The notes: generated from the sequence alone by a model not told the origin. Shown: positions 30,978 to 39,187, counted from the first letter of the stretch. The stretch: DNA of 50,859 nucleotides from Armatimonadota bacterium (GCA_029553475.1 JAKPKV010000033.1:1-50859); one strand, 5' to 3'. Made by a program: numbers and translations.

Positions 30978-31006
30978 AGTATACCAGCCACGCTGCCGCG
31001 ACTCAA
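30978..31006 (-). promoter_or_regulatory. Candidate promoter of the NYN gene (leaderless)
   Basis: On the minus strand TTGAGT (31006-31001) and TATACT (30983-30978) are 17 bases apart. The ATG begins 7 bases after the -10, where transcription should start, so the mRNA would have no 5' leader. Confidence 0.5.
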
Positions 31007-31107
31007 GGCATGGCGGCCGGATCCGCCGCCATCCTCGCGTGTCGCGCTCCCGCATCGTTCGACATAATTTACGCCACCAGTATTGGCGCGTATAATCGCA
31101 TATAGTA

Positions 31108-31139
31108 TAGTATACTAGAATATACGCTAGTATACTGGA
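31108..31139. promoter_or_regulatory. Two palindromic sites 20 bp apart upstream of the histidine kinase
   Basis: The palindrome AGTATACT occurs at 31109-31116 and 31129-31136, each within TAGTATACTRGA and exactly two helical turns apart. The stretch 31089-31142 is AT-rich in a GC-rich genome. It looks like a paired operator overlapping the kinase promoter. Confidence 0.45.
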
Positions 31140-31186
31140 TTACACCGATTGCACCGCCCAGCCCGAGGGAAACCGAGACCGGCGAC

Positions 31187-32254
31187 ATGCTTCCGACAGA
31201 CGAACAATTGCCGTATGATTCCCTGCGCGACGCGCTTGATCGCGTCGCGGACGGGGTTTTGGTCATTGATGCCGCCCGGCACCTCGTGTACGCGAACGAC
31301 GCCATCAGCAAGATGTTGGGGTTCGCCGCGAGCACGGCCTACGGCCAGGATATGTTCGAGATCTTCCCCCGGCTGCACGGCACCGTGTTCGCGGAGCAGT
31401 ATGACGCGGCCAGGCGCGCGCAGGCGCCCGTCACGTTCACCGCCTGGTATGAGCCGTCCAACCGCTGGGTGGAAGTGCGCGCCTTTCCCGCGACGGACGG
31501 CATGACCGTCTTGCTGACGGATATCACCGCGCGCAAGCGTTCGGAAGACGCGCTGCGGCAGAGCGACCAGGCCAAAGAAGAGTTTCTCGCCGTGCTCTCC
31601 CACGAGCTGCAGACACCGCTCACCAGCATACTGGGCTGGTCGGAAATGGCCCTGCTGCACGATTCCCTGGCGCTGTATCAACGCGCGGTGCCGGTGATTC
31701 ATCGCAACGCCCGCCGACAGCAGCGCCTCATCACCGCGCTGTTGGATATGTCGCGACTGCTGCATGGGTGCCTGGCGTATGAGCCGCGAGCGGTGGCATT
31801 CGACAGCCTGATTGCCGAGGTGGCGGCGACGATGGCGCCTGTCGCCGCGGACGCCGGATTGACCCTCGAGCATATTGCCGCGTGCGAGGCGCTGCCGGTC
31901 ACCGCGGATCCCGGTCGCATCAGGCAATGCATCGAGCAGCTGCTGTCCAACAGCATCAAGTTCACCGCTGCCGGCGGCGCGGTGACGCTGCGCTGGTGGC
32001 GCGACGACGCCAACGCGTATTTCGCGGTCGCGGACACCGGTCGCGGCATCGCGCCGAGCGCGCTCCCCTCGCTCTTCACCCCCTTCGCCCAGGTGGACCG
32101 CGACGAGGGCGCGGGCGGCCTGGGGCTGGGGCTGGCGATCACGCGGGGCATCATGGCGCTGCACGGCGGCGCGGTCACCGCTGATAGTCCCGGCGTCGGG
32201 TTGGGCAGCACCTTCACGCTGTCGTTGCCACTCGCGGTGGCACGAGAGGCTTGA
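31187..32254 (+). CDS. PAS-domain sensor histidine kinase
   Basis: A 355-residue soluble kinase. The PAS domain covers about residues 12-118 (ADGVLVIDAARHLVYANDAISKMLGF...VLLTDITARKRSE). HisKA follows with the phosphorylated His139 in FLAVLSHELQTPLTSILGW, then HATPase_c with an N box (IEQLLSNSIKFTAAGG), G1 (VADTGRGIAP) and G2 (GGLGLGLAITRGIM). There is no membrane segment, so it senses a cytoplasmic signal. It lies 21 bases before its likely partner, a lone receiver protein. Paired palindromes upstream may control both. Confidence 0.93.
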   Translation: MLPTDEQLPYDSLRDALDRVADGVLVIDAARHLVYANDAISKMLGFAASTAYGQDMFEIFPRLHGTVFAEQYDAARRAQAPVTFTAWYEPSNRWVEVRAFPATDGMTVLLTDITARKRSEDALRQSDQAKEEFLAVLSHELQTPLTSILGWSEMALLHDSLALYQRAVPVIHRNARRQQRLITALLDMSRLLHGCLAYEPRAVAFDSLIAEVAATMAPVAADAGLTLEHIAACEALPVTADPGRIRQCIEQLLSNSIKFTAAGGAVTLRWWRDDANAYFAVADTGRGIAPSALPSLFTPFAQVDRDEGAGGLGLGLAITRGIMALHGGAVTADSPGVGLGSTFTLSLPLAVAREA

Positions 32255-32275
32255 CCGCCAGACAAGGAGCGCGAC

Positions 32276-32650
32276 ATGCCCACGATTCTGCTGATTGATG
32301 ATGAGGAAGATATACGCGCTTTGGTCAGCATACTGCTGCAAGATGCCGGGTATGCGGTCTGCGAAGCCGGGAATGGCGCGGAAGGTCTGGCGCTGCTCAC
32401 GGCGAACGCTGTAGACCTGATCATCCTCGATGTCGTGCTGCCGGATATCAGTGGGTGGGAGGTGTGCCGCCGCGTCAAGGCCATGCCCGCCACCGCGGCG
32501 ATCCCGGTGGTGATTTTCACCGTACGCAGTCAGATGTATGACGAAGCGCGCCTGGCCAGCGTTCACCCGGACGCGTTCATCAACAAGCCGTTTGCGCGCA
32601 CGGAGCTGCTGGAGACGCTGGTGCGGGTGCTCGCCGGGCGCGGGGCATGA
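32276..32650 (+). CDS. Single-domain response regulator
   Basis: A 124-residue receiver domain with no output domain. The acidic pair is Asp8/Asp9 (LLIDDEED), the phosphoacceptor is Asp52 (LIILDVVLPD), the switch Thr is 82 (VVIFTVRS) and Lys is 104 (AFINKPF). It starts after AAGGAG and follows the kinase gene by 21 bases, so it is probably its substrate. It must act through protein contact, or as a phosphorelay or CheY-like messenger. Confidence 0.93.
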   Translation: MPTILLIDDEEDIRALVSILLQDAGYAVCEAGNGAEGLALLTANAVDLIILDVVLPDISGWEVCRRVKAMPATAAIPVVIFTVRSQMYDEARLASVHPDAFINKPFARTELLETLVRVLAGRGA

Positions 32651-32800
32651 GGGGAGCGCCGGTCGAAAGGAAGCGCACAAGCTTTGCGTGCACCCCATGA
32701 GGCGGAACGGCAGGAATTCGGGGGCAGACGGGGAAAATCGTTGGGAAAGGCATCGCGCGCCGCGGAGCCTGCTCATGCCGGACCCGGCCGGGAGAGATCA

Positions 32801-33961
32801 ATGAATTTTGACGCGATGCGCCTGCCGCGCGCGGCGCTGCTGGACGCATTGGAGGGCCGAATCGCCGCGCGGCGCGCGGCGATTGCCGAACGCGACGCCG
32901 CGTTCGGCGCTGGGCGCATCCGGGTGACCAGCTACATGGAAAATATCGGCTGGCCGGAGTTGTTCGGCTACGATATGAACCGGTTCTTCACCGATCCGGC
33001 TTTCGCCATCGAACAGCGCCTGCGGCAGTTGATCTTCTGGGCGGACAATGTCGCCGACGATACGCTGCCGACGATGACGGTGCCGGCCGACGTGGGGATG
33101 TATTTTGACCTCACGCTTTTCGGACAGCGGATCATCCACACCGGGCAAGGGGTGCCGGAGTTCGCCCCGCATCCGCTGGCCCGCCACCTCTCGCTGGAGG
33201 TGATCGGCGAGTTCGATTTTCACCAGACCGGGGTCATGCCGCAGCTCATCGCCAATTACCGCCGCATGCGCGCGCTCGTCGCCGGCGAATACGACAATCG
33301 CCTCACGGTCACCTTTCCCTGCTTCCATCGCGGGCCGCTGGATATTTTTGTGCAGTTGCGCGGGTACGAGAATTTTCTGGCGGACGTGGCGGAACAGCCG
33401 GCGCTGGTGCACGCGTTCCTCAACTTTTTCGCCGACGCCCGGCTGCGCTATGCGCGCGCGCGCCAGGCCTTCCTGGAGGAAGACGCGCTGCCGCCGACCA
33501 CCTTCATCGCCGATGACTGGGTGAATATTCCCTTCATCAGGCCGGATATGTTCCACGAGTTCGCCGCGCCCGTCTACCGACGCATCCGCGCGCAGGAAGG
33601 CCCCGTGCGCGGTTTTCATACGTGCGGCAATTTTGAGGCGGTGGTCGCCGACCTGCCCGCGCTTTTTCCGGAAATGCGCTGTCTGGAGGTGAGCGGCTGG
33701 AACGACGTGCGTGCCGTCCATGCCCGCCTCGACCCGCGTCTGGCCTTTGAGGTGCACGTGCGGAATGCCGTCTCGTTGAGCGCCGATGCGGACGAGCAGC
33801 GCGCGCTGCTGGAGGCCATCGCCGCGGTGGGGCGCGCGCGCCCGGTTGCGCTGTGCGCGCAGGCCATCGTGAAGCTGTGCCCGACCTATGCGGACACGCT
33901 GGCGCGGCTGAACCGCTTCGTGGCGCTGGCGTACCGCGTATTTTATCAGCAGGGAGTCTGA
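32801..33961 (+). CDS. Uroporphyrinogen decarboxylase-like protein, second type
   Basis: A 386-residue protein of the UroD fold, distantly related to the one at 28360: an N-terminal RRAAIAERDAAFGAGRIRVTSYMENIGWPELFGYDMNRFFTDP, and a late GPVRGFHTCGNFEAVVADLPALFPEMRCLEVSGWNDVRAV with the HTCGN motif. Proteins of this kind usually accompany sugar or polysaccharide genes and have no established reaction. It starts at ATG behind GGAGAG. Its stop is 3 bases before the heparinase-like gene, so the two form an operon. Confidence 0.75.
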   Translation: MNFDAMRLPRAALLDALEGRIAARRAAIAERDAAFGAGRIRVTSYMENIGWPELFGYDMNRFFTDPAFAIEQRLRQLIFWADNVADDTLPTMTVPADVGMYFDLTLFGQRIIHTGQGVPEFAPHPLARHLSLEVIGEFDFHQTGVMPQLIANYRRMRALVAGEYDNRLTVTFPCFHRGPLDIFVQLRGYENFLADVAEQPALVHAFLNFFADARLRYARARQAFLEEDALPPTTFIADDWVNIPFIRPDMFHEFAAPVYRRIRAQEGPVRGFHTCGNFEAVVADLPALFPEMRCLEVSGWNDVRAVHARLDPRLAFEVHVRNAVSLSADADEQRALLEAIAAVGRARPVALCAQAIVKLCPTYADTLARLNRFVALAYRVFYQQGV

Positions 33962-33964
33962 CAC

Positions 33965-36106
33965 ATGACCGCCATCACTGATCCGTCCACGTGCGCCTGG
34001 GTCTGCGCGCATCATGGCCAGCGCGTGCGGCAGCTCTTCGCCGCGCTGAACCTGGAGCTGCCCGCGTTGGCCGCCGTGCGGGCCGCCGTCGCCGCCGAGG
34101 ACTGGGAGCGCGCCGGCGCGGCGCTGCTGGACTATTACCGCGCCGGCGATTCCGGCCAGTGGCTGCGCCACGACCCCGTGCCGCCCGGCGAGGGCACGGA
34201 CCCCGACGCCGAGCGCATGGCCCGGGCCTGCTTCCCCGTGCCCGGCGGCGAGGTGCAACTTCCCCGCCTGCCGTCGGGAAATTTTGACTGGGGGCACGTG
34301 CCCCCGGTCGTCGGCGGTATCGAGTGGAGCTGCGGCGTCAACCGGCACGACTACATGGCGGACCTGCTGCGGGCGTTTTACGCCACCGGCAACCGCGCCT
34401 ACGTCCGCGCGCTGACCGAACAGGTGCATGATTGGTGCGCGACGGTCGCGGAGCCCGACCCCATAGACCGCCACGACGGCTCGTCTCCCTGGGGGACGAT
34501 TCTGGAGGTGGGGCATCGCGCCAAAGCCTGGCCCGCCGTCTTTTACGGCCTCCAGCCGGAAGCGGCATTCACCCCCGCCGCCCGCCTGCTGCTGCTCTGC
34601 CGGGCGCTGGACCACGCGCAATTCCTGCGCCGCCACCATGCCGGGGGCAGCAACTGGATCATCACCGAAATGTGCGGCCTGCTCTCCATCGCCTGCGCCT
34701 TCCCGGAACTCCGCGACGCGGGAGAATGGCGCGACCTCGCGCTGCGCCTGACGCAGGAGGAGCTGGCCGGGCAGCTCTATCCCGACGGCGTGCAGAAGGA
34801 GTTGGCGAGCAACTATCAGCTCGCCGTGCTCTGGCACATGGATTTCTTCGTGGCGACCGTCCGCGGCGCGGGGATGCCCGCGGACCCGGCGTTGTCCGCG
34901 CTGCTGGAGGCGATGTGGAACTACCTCGCCTACGCGCTGTCACCGAACGGGTATGCCCCGCATAACAGCGATTCCGACCGCCCGCTGTCCGACGCGTCGC
35001 AGGCGATCAAGCCGCTGCTAGCACGTGGGCCGATCCTCGCCGCGGCGGACGCATACGACCGCCCGGATTGGCGCTATATCGCCACCAACGGGGAAGAAGG
35101 CGCCCGTCCGCCGAGATCACCCAGCGTGCTCTTTCCCTGGGCGGGGCAGCTCATCATGCGCAGCGGCTGGGAGGCCGAGGCGCAGTGGGGATTCTTCGAT
35201 CTCGGCCCCTGGGGCATCCTGCACCAGCACAACGATATGCTGCACCTGTCCGTCACCGCCGGCGGGCGCGACCTGCTGGTAGACAGCGGCCGGTATACCT
35301 ACCAGCACTACATGGGCGAGGCGGGCACCTGGCGCAGCTACTTCATCGGCTCCGCGGCGCATAACGTGATATGCGTTGACGGCCTGGAACAGACCAATGG
35401 CCCGGCGCTCGCCGCGCGGCCCGTCGAGGCGGTCATCACCCCGGCCTACGATTACGCGCAGGGGACGTACGCCGGGGGATTCACCGATGTGGCAACCGCC
35501 GCCGCCCGTCACAAAGCCTATCTGTACCGGTGGGAGCTGCCGCGCGACGCCGTGCGCGAGGACATCACGCATACCCGCGGCGTGCTCTACCTGCGCGGGG
35601 TGGGGTGGGTGGTGGTGGATCGCGTCACCCTCATGCAGCCGCGCCGCGTCACCCCGCTCTGGCACTTCCACCCCGACTGTACGGTGGCGTGCGAGGCGCA
35701 GTCCGTCGTCACGGTTGACGCGGGGGTGGGGAATCTGCGCATTCAGCCGGTGGCGCCCTTCGAGTGGGAGATCGAACTCGTCCGCGGGCGCGAAGGCCCC
35801 GATTTCCAGGGGTGGTACAGCCCGGAGATGGACGTGCGCCTGCCGAATACCTGCGCGATCTACGCGGCGAACCTGCCGCGAACGGCGACCTTCGCCTGGC
35901 TCCTGCTGCCGGGGAACGGCGCGGTGCCGGCGTGCAGCGTCACCGCGTATGACGCGCCGGAAGGCGCCGTGCATCTGCGGCTGGACATCCCCGGCCAGGC
36001 GCCGCTGGAGATCGCCGTCCGACTGGATGAGGCCCTGCCGCTGCGCTTGACGAGCGGGGAGATGCTGACGGCGCCCTGCGCGGTTCGCCCTGCGGAGGGG
36101 CGGTGA
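33965..36106 (+). CDS. Heparinase II/III-family protein
   Basis: A 713-residue protein without a signal peptide. The N-terminal half is an alpha-helical toroid typical of polysaccharide lyases (HDYMADLLRAFYATGNRAYVRALTEQVHDWC, GGSNWIITEMCGLLSIACAFPE, YPDGVQKELASNYQ). The C-terminal half is the heparinase II/III beta-sandwich (FFDLGPWGILHQHNDMLHLSVTAGGRDLLVDSGRYTY, YFIGSAAHNVICVDG). The conserved His pair of HQHNDM and the Tyr in SNYQ are the likely catalytic residues. Without a signal it would act on imported oligosaccharides. The substrate is unknown. It is coupled to the upstream UroD-like gene. Confidence 0.85.
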   Translation: MTAITDPSTCAWVCAHHGQRVRQLFAALNLELPALAAVRAAVAAEDWERAGAALLDYYRAGDSGQWLRHDPVPPGEGTDPDAERMARACFPVPGGEVQLPRLPSGNFDWGHVPPVVGGIEWSCGVNRHDYMADLLRAFYATGNRAYVRALTEQVHDWCATVAEPDPIDRHDGSSPWGTILEVGHRAKAWPAVFYGLQPEAAFTPAARLLLLCRALDHAQFLRRHHAGGSNWIITEMCGLLSIACAFPELRDAGEWRDLALRLTQEELAGQLYPDGVQKELASNYQLAVLWHMDFFVATVRGAGMPADPALSALLEAMWNYLAYALSPNGYAPHNSDSDRPLSDASQAIKPLLARGPILAAADAYDRPDWRYIATNGEEGARPPRSPSVLFPWAGQLIMRSGWEAEAQWGFFDLGPWGILHQHNDMLHLSVTAGGRDLLVDSGRYTYQHYMGEAGTWRSYFIGSAAHNVICVDGLEQTNGPALAARPVEAVITPAYDYAQGTYAGGFTDVATAAARHKAYLYRWELPRDAVREDITHTRGVLYLRGVGWVVVDRVTLMQPRRVTPLWHFHPDCTVACEAQSVVTVDAGVGNLRIQPVAPFEWEIELVRGREGPDFQGWYSPEMDVRLPNTCAIYAANLPRTATFAWLLLPGNGAVPACSVTAYDAPEGAVHLRLDIPGQAPLEIAVRLDEALPLRLTSGEMLTAPCAVRPAEGR

Positions 36107-36110
36107 CGGG

Positions 36111-36196
<86 letters not shown>

Positions 36197-36210
36197 ACGC
36201 CGCTGGCCAG

Positions 36211-36239
36211 ATTGTACGGAACGGGCGCTATTCCGTCAA
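36211..36239 (-). promoter_or_regulatory. Promoter of tRNA-Leu
   Basis: On the minus strand TTGACG (36239-36234) and TACAAT (36216-36211) are exactly 17 bases apart, 14 bases upstream of the mature tRNA 5' end. This is among the best promoter matches in the window. Confidence 0.7.
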
Positions 36240-36266
36240 TGTGTCGGGCGGAGCGGCCGCGCTTCG

Positions 36267-36545
36267 TCAGGGGATGTGTTCGTTGCCGGGCTGCCACGCC
36301 GTGCCCGCGCGGTGAATGTAAATGACCTCGTGCGGGCCGACGGTGTAGGTGTAGGCGCCGCCCAGCAGCACATCGAGGGCCTGCGCGAGCGACGCGTGAT
36401 GCAGGTCTACGGTGACCGTTCCCTGCACCTCCGGGTAAATGTTGACGGTCACGCCGGTCAGCAGCGCCAGGTCGCCGAGCGCCTGGCGCAGGTCCATGTC
36501 CGTGTACTGCAAATCCACGGAACCGCGGTCGAGATGCAGTGCCAT
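36267..36545 (-). CDS. Stand-alone STN/secretin N-terminal-type domain protein
   Basis: A 92-residue protein made almost entirely of one short domain of the secretin and TonB N-terminus kind: VDLQYTDMDLRQALGDLALLTGVTVNIYPEVQGTVTVDLHHASLAQALDVLLGGAYTYTVGPHEVIYIH. It normally precedes a secretin pore or a TonB receptor, but here there is no pore, no signal peptide and no membrane segment. The start is the ATG behind GGAGGG; a GTG 16 codons upstream is less likely. It lies 69 bases after the zinc-ribbon FHA gene on the same strand. Confidence 0.7.
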   Translation of the reverse strand: MALHLDRGSVDLQYTDMDLRQALGDLALLTGVTVNIYPEVQGTVTVDLHHASLAQALDVLLGGAYTYTVGPHEVIYIHRAGTAWQPGNEHIP

Positions 36546-36614
36546 CACGATGCCCTCCGCGGAGGTTGTTCCCGCCGGCGGCGCGCGATGCACGGGGCCT
36601 GTGGGAGAATCGGC

Positions 36615-37073
36615 TCAGCTCAGGCGGAAAATGAGCTTGTAGACGCCGATGCTGATCTCGTCGCGGTCGCGGAGCAGCTCCTCGCCCACGGTCGCTTCGT
36701 TATTCAGCAGCGTGCCATTGGTGCTGTTGAGGTCGGAGATGAAATACTGGCCGTTCTGATAGCGGATTTGCGCATGGCGGCGCGAGACGGTGTTGCCGGA
36801 CAGGCACACGGCGCAATCCTCGCGCCGGCCGACAATGACCTGCTCGTCGCTGAGTTCGTACACGCGCTCGATGTGCCCGCTGTGTTGATCCAGCAGCCAC
36901 AATTTTCCGATGAGCGCGCTCTCCTGGCCGATTTTACCGTGGCTCTCCAGCAGTTTGATGATGACGGTATCATCGTCCTCTTCCGCGCCGCGCTGCGTCA
37001 GCAGCGTGCCGCACTGCTTGCAGAAACGATGATCGTCGGGATTCGCCGTGCCGCAATTCGTACAGGTAATCAT
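36615..37073 (-). CDS. Zinc-ribbon FHA-domain protein
   Basis: A 152-residue protein. An N-terminal zinc ribbon with two CxxC pairs (CTNCGTANPDDHRFCKQCG, residues 4-22) is joined by an acidic linker to an FHA domain (about 60-150): VIVGRREDCAVCLSGNTVSRRHAQIRYQNGQYFISDLNSTNGTLLN, which keeps the phosphothreonine-binding Arg, Ser and Asn residues. It should recognise a phosphothreonine partner, so a Ser/Thr kinase is expected elsewhere. GGAGG precedes the ATG, and a TTGACA/TACCAT promoter lies upstream. Confidence 0.9.
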   Translation of the reverse strand: MITCTNCGTANPDDHRFCKQCGTLLTQRGAEEDDDTVIIKLLESHGKIGQESALIGKLWLLDQHSGHIERVYELSDEQVIVGRREDCAVCLSGNTVSRRHAQIRYQNGQYFISDLNSTNGTLLNNEATVGEELLRDRDEISIGVYKLIFRLS

Positions 37074-37094
37074 GACCGGGCCTCCACCGGTGAT

Positions 37095-37123
37095 ATGGTA
37101 GAAGTCCGTTGCGCGCTTGTCAA
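37095..37123 (-). promoter_or_regulatory. Candidate promoter of the FHA/STN operon
   Basis: On the minus strand TTGACA (37123-37118) and TACCAT (37100-37095) are 17 bases apart, giving a leader of about 15 bases that just includes the ribosome site. It is back to back with the amrS promoter. Confidence 0.55.
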
Positions 37124-37160
37124 CACGGCGCGGGGGCGGCGAGCGCCGGTCTGTCCGCGA

Positions 37161-37190
37161 TTGACACGCGGAAACGCCCGTTGCTACACT
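37161..37190 (+). promoter_or_regulatory. Candidate promoter of amrS (leaderless)
   Basis: TTGACA (37161-37166) and TACACT (37185-37190) have an 18-base spacer. The tandem ATGATG begins 6 bases after the -10, at the expected transcription start, and no Shine-Dalgarno site is present. Confidence 0.55.
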
Positions 37191-37198
37191 GCCCGATG

Positions 37199-38215
37199 AT
37201 GAACGAGGCGATCCTCTATGATCGGCGCGAGGCGCGTCACGTCCGCTGCCGGGCCTGCCGGCGGATGTGCCGCATCGCGCCGGACGAACGCGGAGCCTGC
37301 GGCGCGCGCGTGAACCGCGACGGGCGGCTCTACACGCTCATCGCCGACCGCGTGAGCGCCGTCAATCTCGATCCGGTCGAGAAAAAACCCTTGTATCACT
37401 TCTACCCGGGCACGCGCGTCTTGTCGTTCGGGACGCTAGGGTGTTGCTTCACCTGTCCCGGCTGTCAGAACTGGGCGATCTCCCGCCGCGCACCGGTGGA
37501 GGACGATCCGTCGCTGCGCCGGCTGACGCCCGCGGAGGCGGTGGCGATGGCGGCGCGCGTCGGCGCCGCCGGCATCTGCTGGACGTATAATGAGCCCGCC
37601 ATCTGGCCGGAGCACACCGTTGAAGCCGCGCGCCTGGCGAAAGCGCGCGGGCTCTATACCGCCTACGTCACCAATGGCATGGCCACCCGCGACCATCTCG
37701 ACGCCGTCGGCCCCTACCTGGATGCCTACCGCGTGGATCTCAAGGCTTTTTCGCGCGATGGCTACCGGACGGTCGCCGGGTACGCGGCCTTTGAGGACAT
37801 TCTTGACGGCGTGGTCTACGCGAAGGAGCGGTGGGGGATGCACATCGAGTGCGTGACGAACGTCATCCCCACCGTGAACGATGGCGAGACGGAGCTGCGC
37901 GGCATCGCCCGCTGGATGGCCACGGCGCTCGGGCCCGACACGCCGTGGCATGTCACGCGCTTTCACCCGTGTGACGGCTTTGCCCACCTGCCGGCGACGC
38001 CGCTGGAGCGCCTCACCCTGGCGCGGGCCATCGGCGCGGAGGCGGGGCTGCGCTACGTCTACCTGGGCAACGTTCCCGAGGGCGACCGGCAAGATACCCA
38101 CTGCCCGGCCTGCGGCGGCGCGGTGATCACGCGCAACGGCTTCACCGCGCTGGCCGGCGGCCTGCGGGAGGGCGCCTGCCGGCGCTGCGGGACGGCCATC
38201 GCCGGCCGCTGGTAA
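37199..38215 (+). CDS. amrS: AmmeMemoRadiSam-type radical SAM enzyme (AmrS-like)
   Basis: A 338-residue radical SAM protein with two cysteine-rich ends. The N-terminal CRACRRMCRIAPDERGACGAR resembles the zinc or cluster site of pyruvate formate-lyase activase-like proteins. The SAM cluster motif is CCFTCPGC (Cys82, 86, 89). The C-terminal HCPACGGAVI...CRRCGTA is a zinc ribbon. This layout is that of the AmmeMemoRadiSam system, whose partners AMMECR1 and MEMO are not in the window. Its reaction is not settled. The ATG at 37199 follows an adjacent in-frame ATG at 37196; either could be used. Confidence 0.85.
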   Translation: MNEAILYDRREARHVRCRACRRMCRIAPDERGACGARVNRDGRLYTLIADRVSAVNLDPVEKKPLYHFYPGTRVLSFGTLGCCFTCPGCQNWAISRRAPVEDDPSLRRLTPAEAVAMAARVGAAGICWTYNEPAIWPEHTVEAARLAKARGLYTAYVTNGMATRDHLDAVGPYLDAYRVDLKAFSRDGYRTVAGYAAFEDILDGVVYAKERWGMHIECVTNVIPTVNDGETELRGIARWMATALGPDTPWHVTRFHPCDGFAHLPATPLERLTLARAIGAEAGLRYVYLGNVPEGDRQDTHCPACGGAVITRNGFTALAGGLREGACRRCGTAIAGRW

Positions 38216-38231
38216 CGCGACGGGAGGGGCG

Positions 38232-38939
38232 TCAGTCCAGGCTCGGCCGGCCGTTCTCGAAACTCTCCACGATTTGCGTGCCCGCGCTGGTGCCCAGCCG
38301 GTCGGCGCCGGCGTTAATCAACGTCCGCGCCTGCTCGACCGTGCGGATGCCGCCGGCCGCCTTGATGCCCAGATCGTAATGCGACATCTCGCGCAGCGCC
38401 ATGACATCTTCGATGGTGACCCCGCGCGGCGCGAAGCCGGTATTGGTGATGATGAAATCGCCCCGATACTCCCCGACCATCGCGCACACGCGGCGCTGTT
38501 GATCGCGGCTGGTGAGGGCGGTTTCCACGGTGATCATCACCGCCACTTCGCCGCCTTCGTCCGTCAGCGCGCGCATCTTCGCGGCGTTCACCACTTCGTG
38601 GATTTCCTTGCGGATCACGTCGTAGTGGTCGGCGACCAGCTCCCCGATATTCACCACCACTTCCACGGCATTCGCCCCGTCATGCACCGCCTGGCGCACT
38701 TGCGCCGCCTTCATCAGCGGGGAGATGAGGCCGAAGGGGAGCCCGATGACCGTGCCGACTTTGACATCGCTGCCGTGCAGCTCGCGCGCGACGAGGCTCA
38801 CCCAGTAGGGATAGACGGTGACGGAGGCGAAATGATATTGCCGAGCGTTGGCACACAGGCGGCGAATATCCTCAGCGGTGGCGTTGCCGCGGAGCGAAGC
38901 GGCGTCAATCATCTTGGCCAATCCGGTCTTCGAAAACAT
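38232..38939 (-). CDS. DeoC-family aldolase-like protein lacking the Schiff-base lysine
   Basis: A 235-residue TIM-barrel protein that follows deoxyribose-phosphate aldolase throughout: LAKMIDAASLRGNATAEDIRRLC, VTVYPYWVSLV, VKVGTVIGLPFGL, DGANAVEVVVNIGEL, LGIKAAGGIRT, GADRLGTSAGTQIV. However, the catalytic KTSTGF is FIITNTGF, so the Schiff-base Lys is Ile, and the Asp of EIDMV is Glu (AVEVV). The second Lys (GIKAAGG) is kept. It probably does not carry out the normal aldolase reaction. The start is MFSKTGLAK, with a TTGTCG/TACACT promoter about 57 bases upstream. Confidence 0.85.
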   Translation of the reverse strand: MFSKTGLAKMIDAASLRGNATAEDIRRLCANARQYHFASVTVYPYWVSLVARELHGSDVKVGTVIGLPFGLISPLMKAAQVRQAVHDGANAVEVVVNIGELVADHYDVIRKEIHEVVNAAKMRALTDEGGEVAVMITVETALTSRDQQRRVCAMVGEYRGDFIITNTGFAPRGVTIEDVMALREMSHYDLGIKAAGGIRTVEQARTLINAGADRLGTSAGTQIVESFENGRPSLD

Positions 38940-38995
38940 GAGCGATGATGTCCTCCGACAGTCGGGCCTGGAACGTCTTCGGCTCCGTGCGGTGC

Positions 38996-39025
38996 AGTGT
39001 AGCATATCCGGCAAGGTCTCGACAA
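38996..39025 (-). promoter_or_regulatory. Candidate promoter of the DeoC-like gene
   Basis: On the minus strand TTGTCG (39025-39020) and TACACT (39001-38996) have an 18-base spacer. Confidence 0.45.
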
Positions 39026-39135
39026 GGCGGGAAAAAAGGCGGATAATTTCCCGCGGAGAGGCCGCTCGCCTGGCTTAGGCGGGGAAGCGCCGGCATCTTT
39101 TCCGCGCTTTCCGCGTCCCGAGGCCGGCTTCGCCC

Positions 39136-39165
39136 TTTACAGGTTGACCGGAAACCCGATAATAT
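39136..39165 (+). promoter_or_regulatory. Candidate promoter of coaD
   Basis: TTTACA (39136-39141) and TAATAT (39160-39165) have an 18-base spacer, 22 bases before the coaD start. Confidence 0.5.
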
Positions 39166-39187
39166 ACCGCCAGAAGTCAGGGACAGC

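Noticed and set aside
37161-37190. AmrS start further upstream at 37109
   Set aside because: That would put the gene start upstream of a well-formed promoter; the conserved domain begins at MNEAILYDRREARHVRC.
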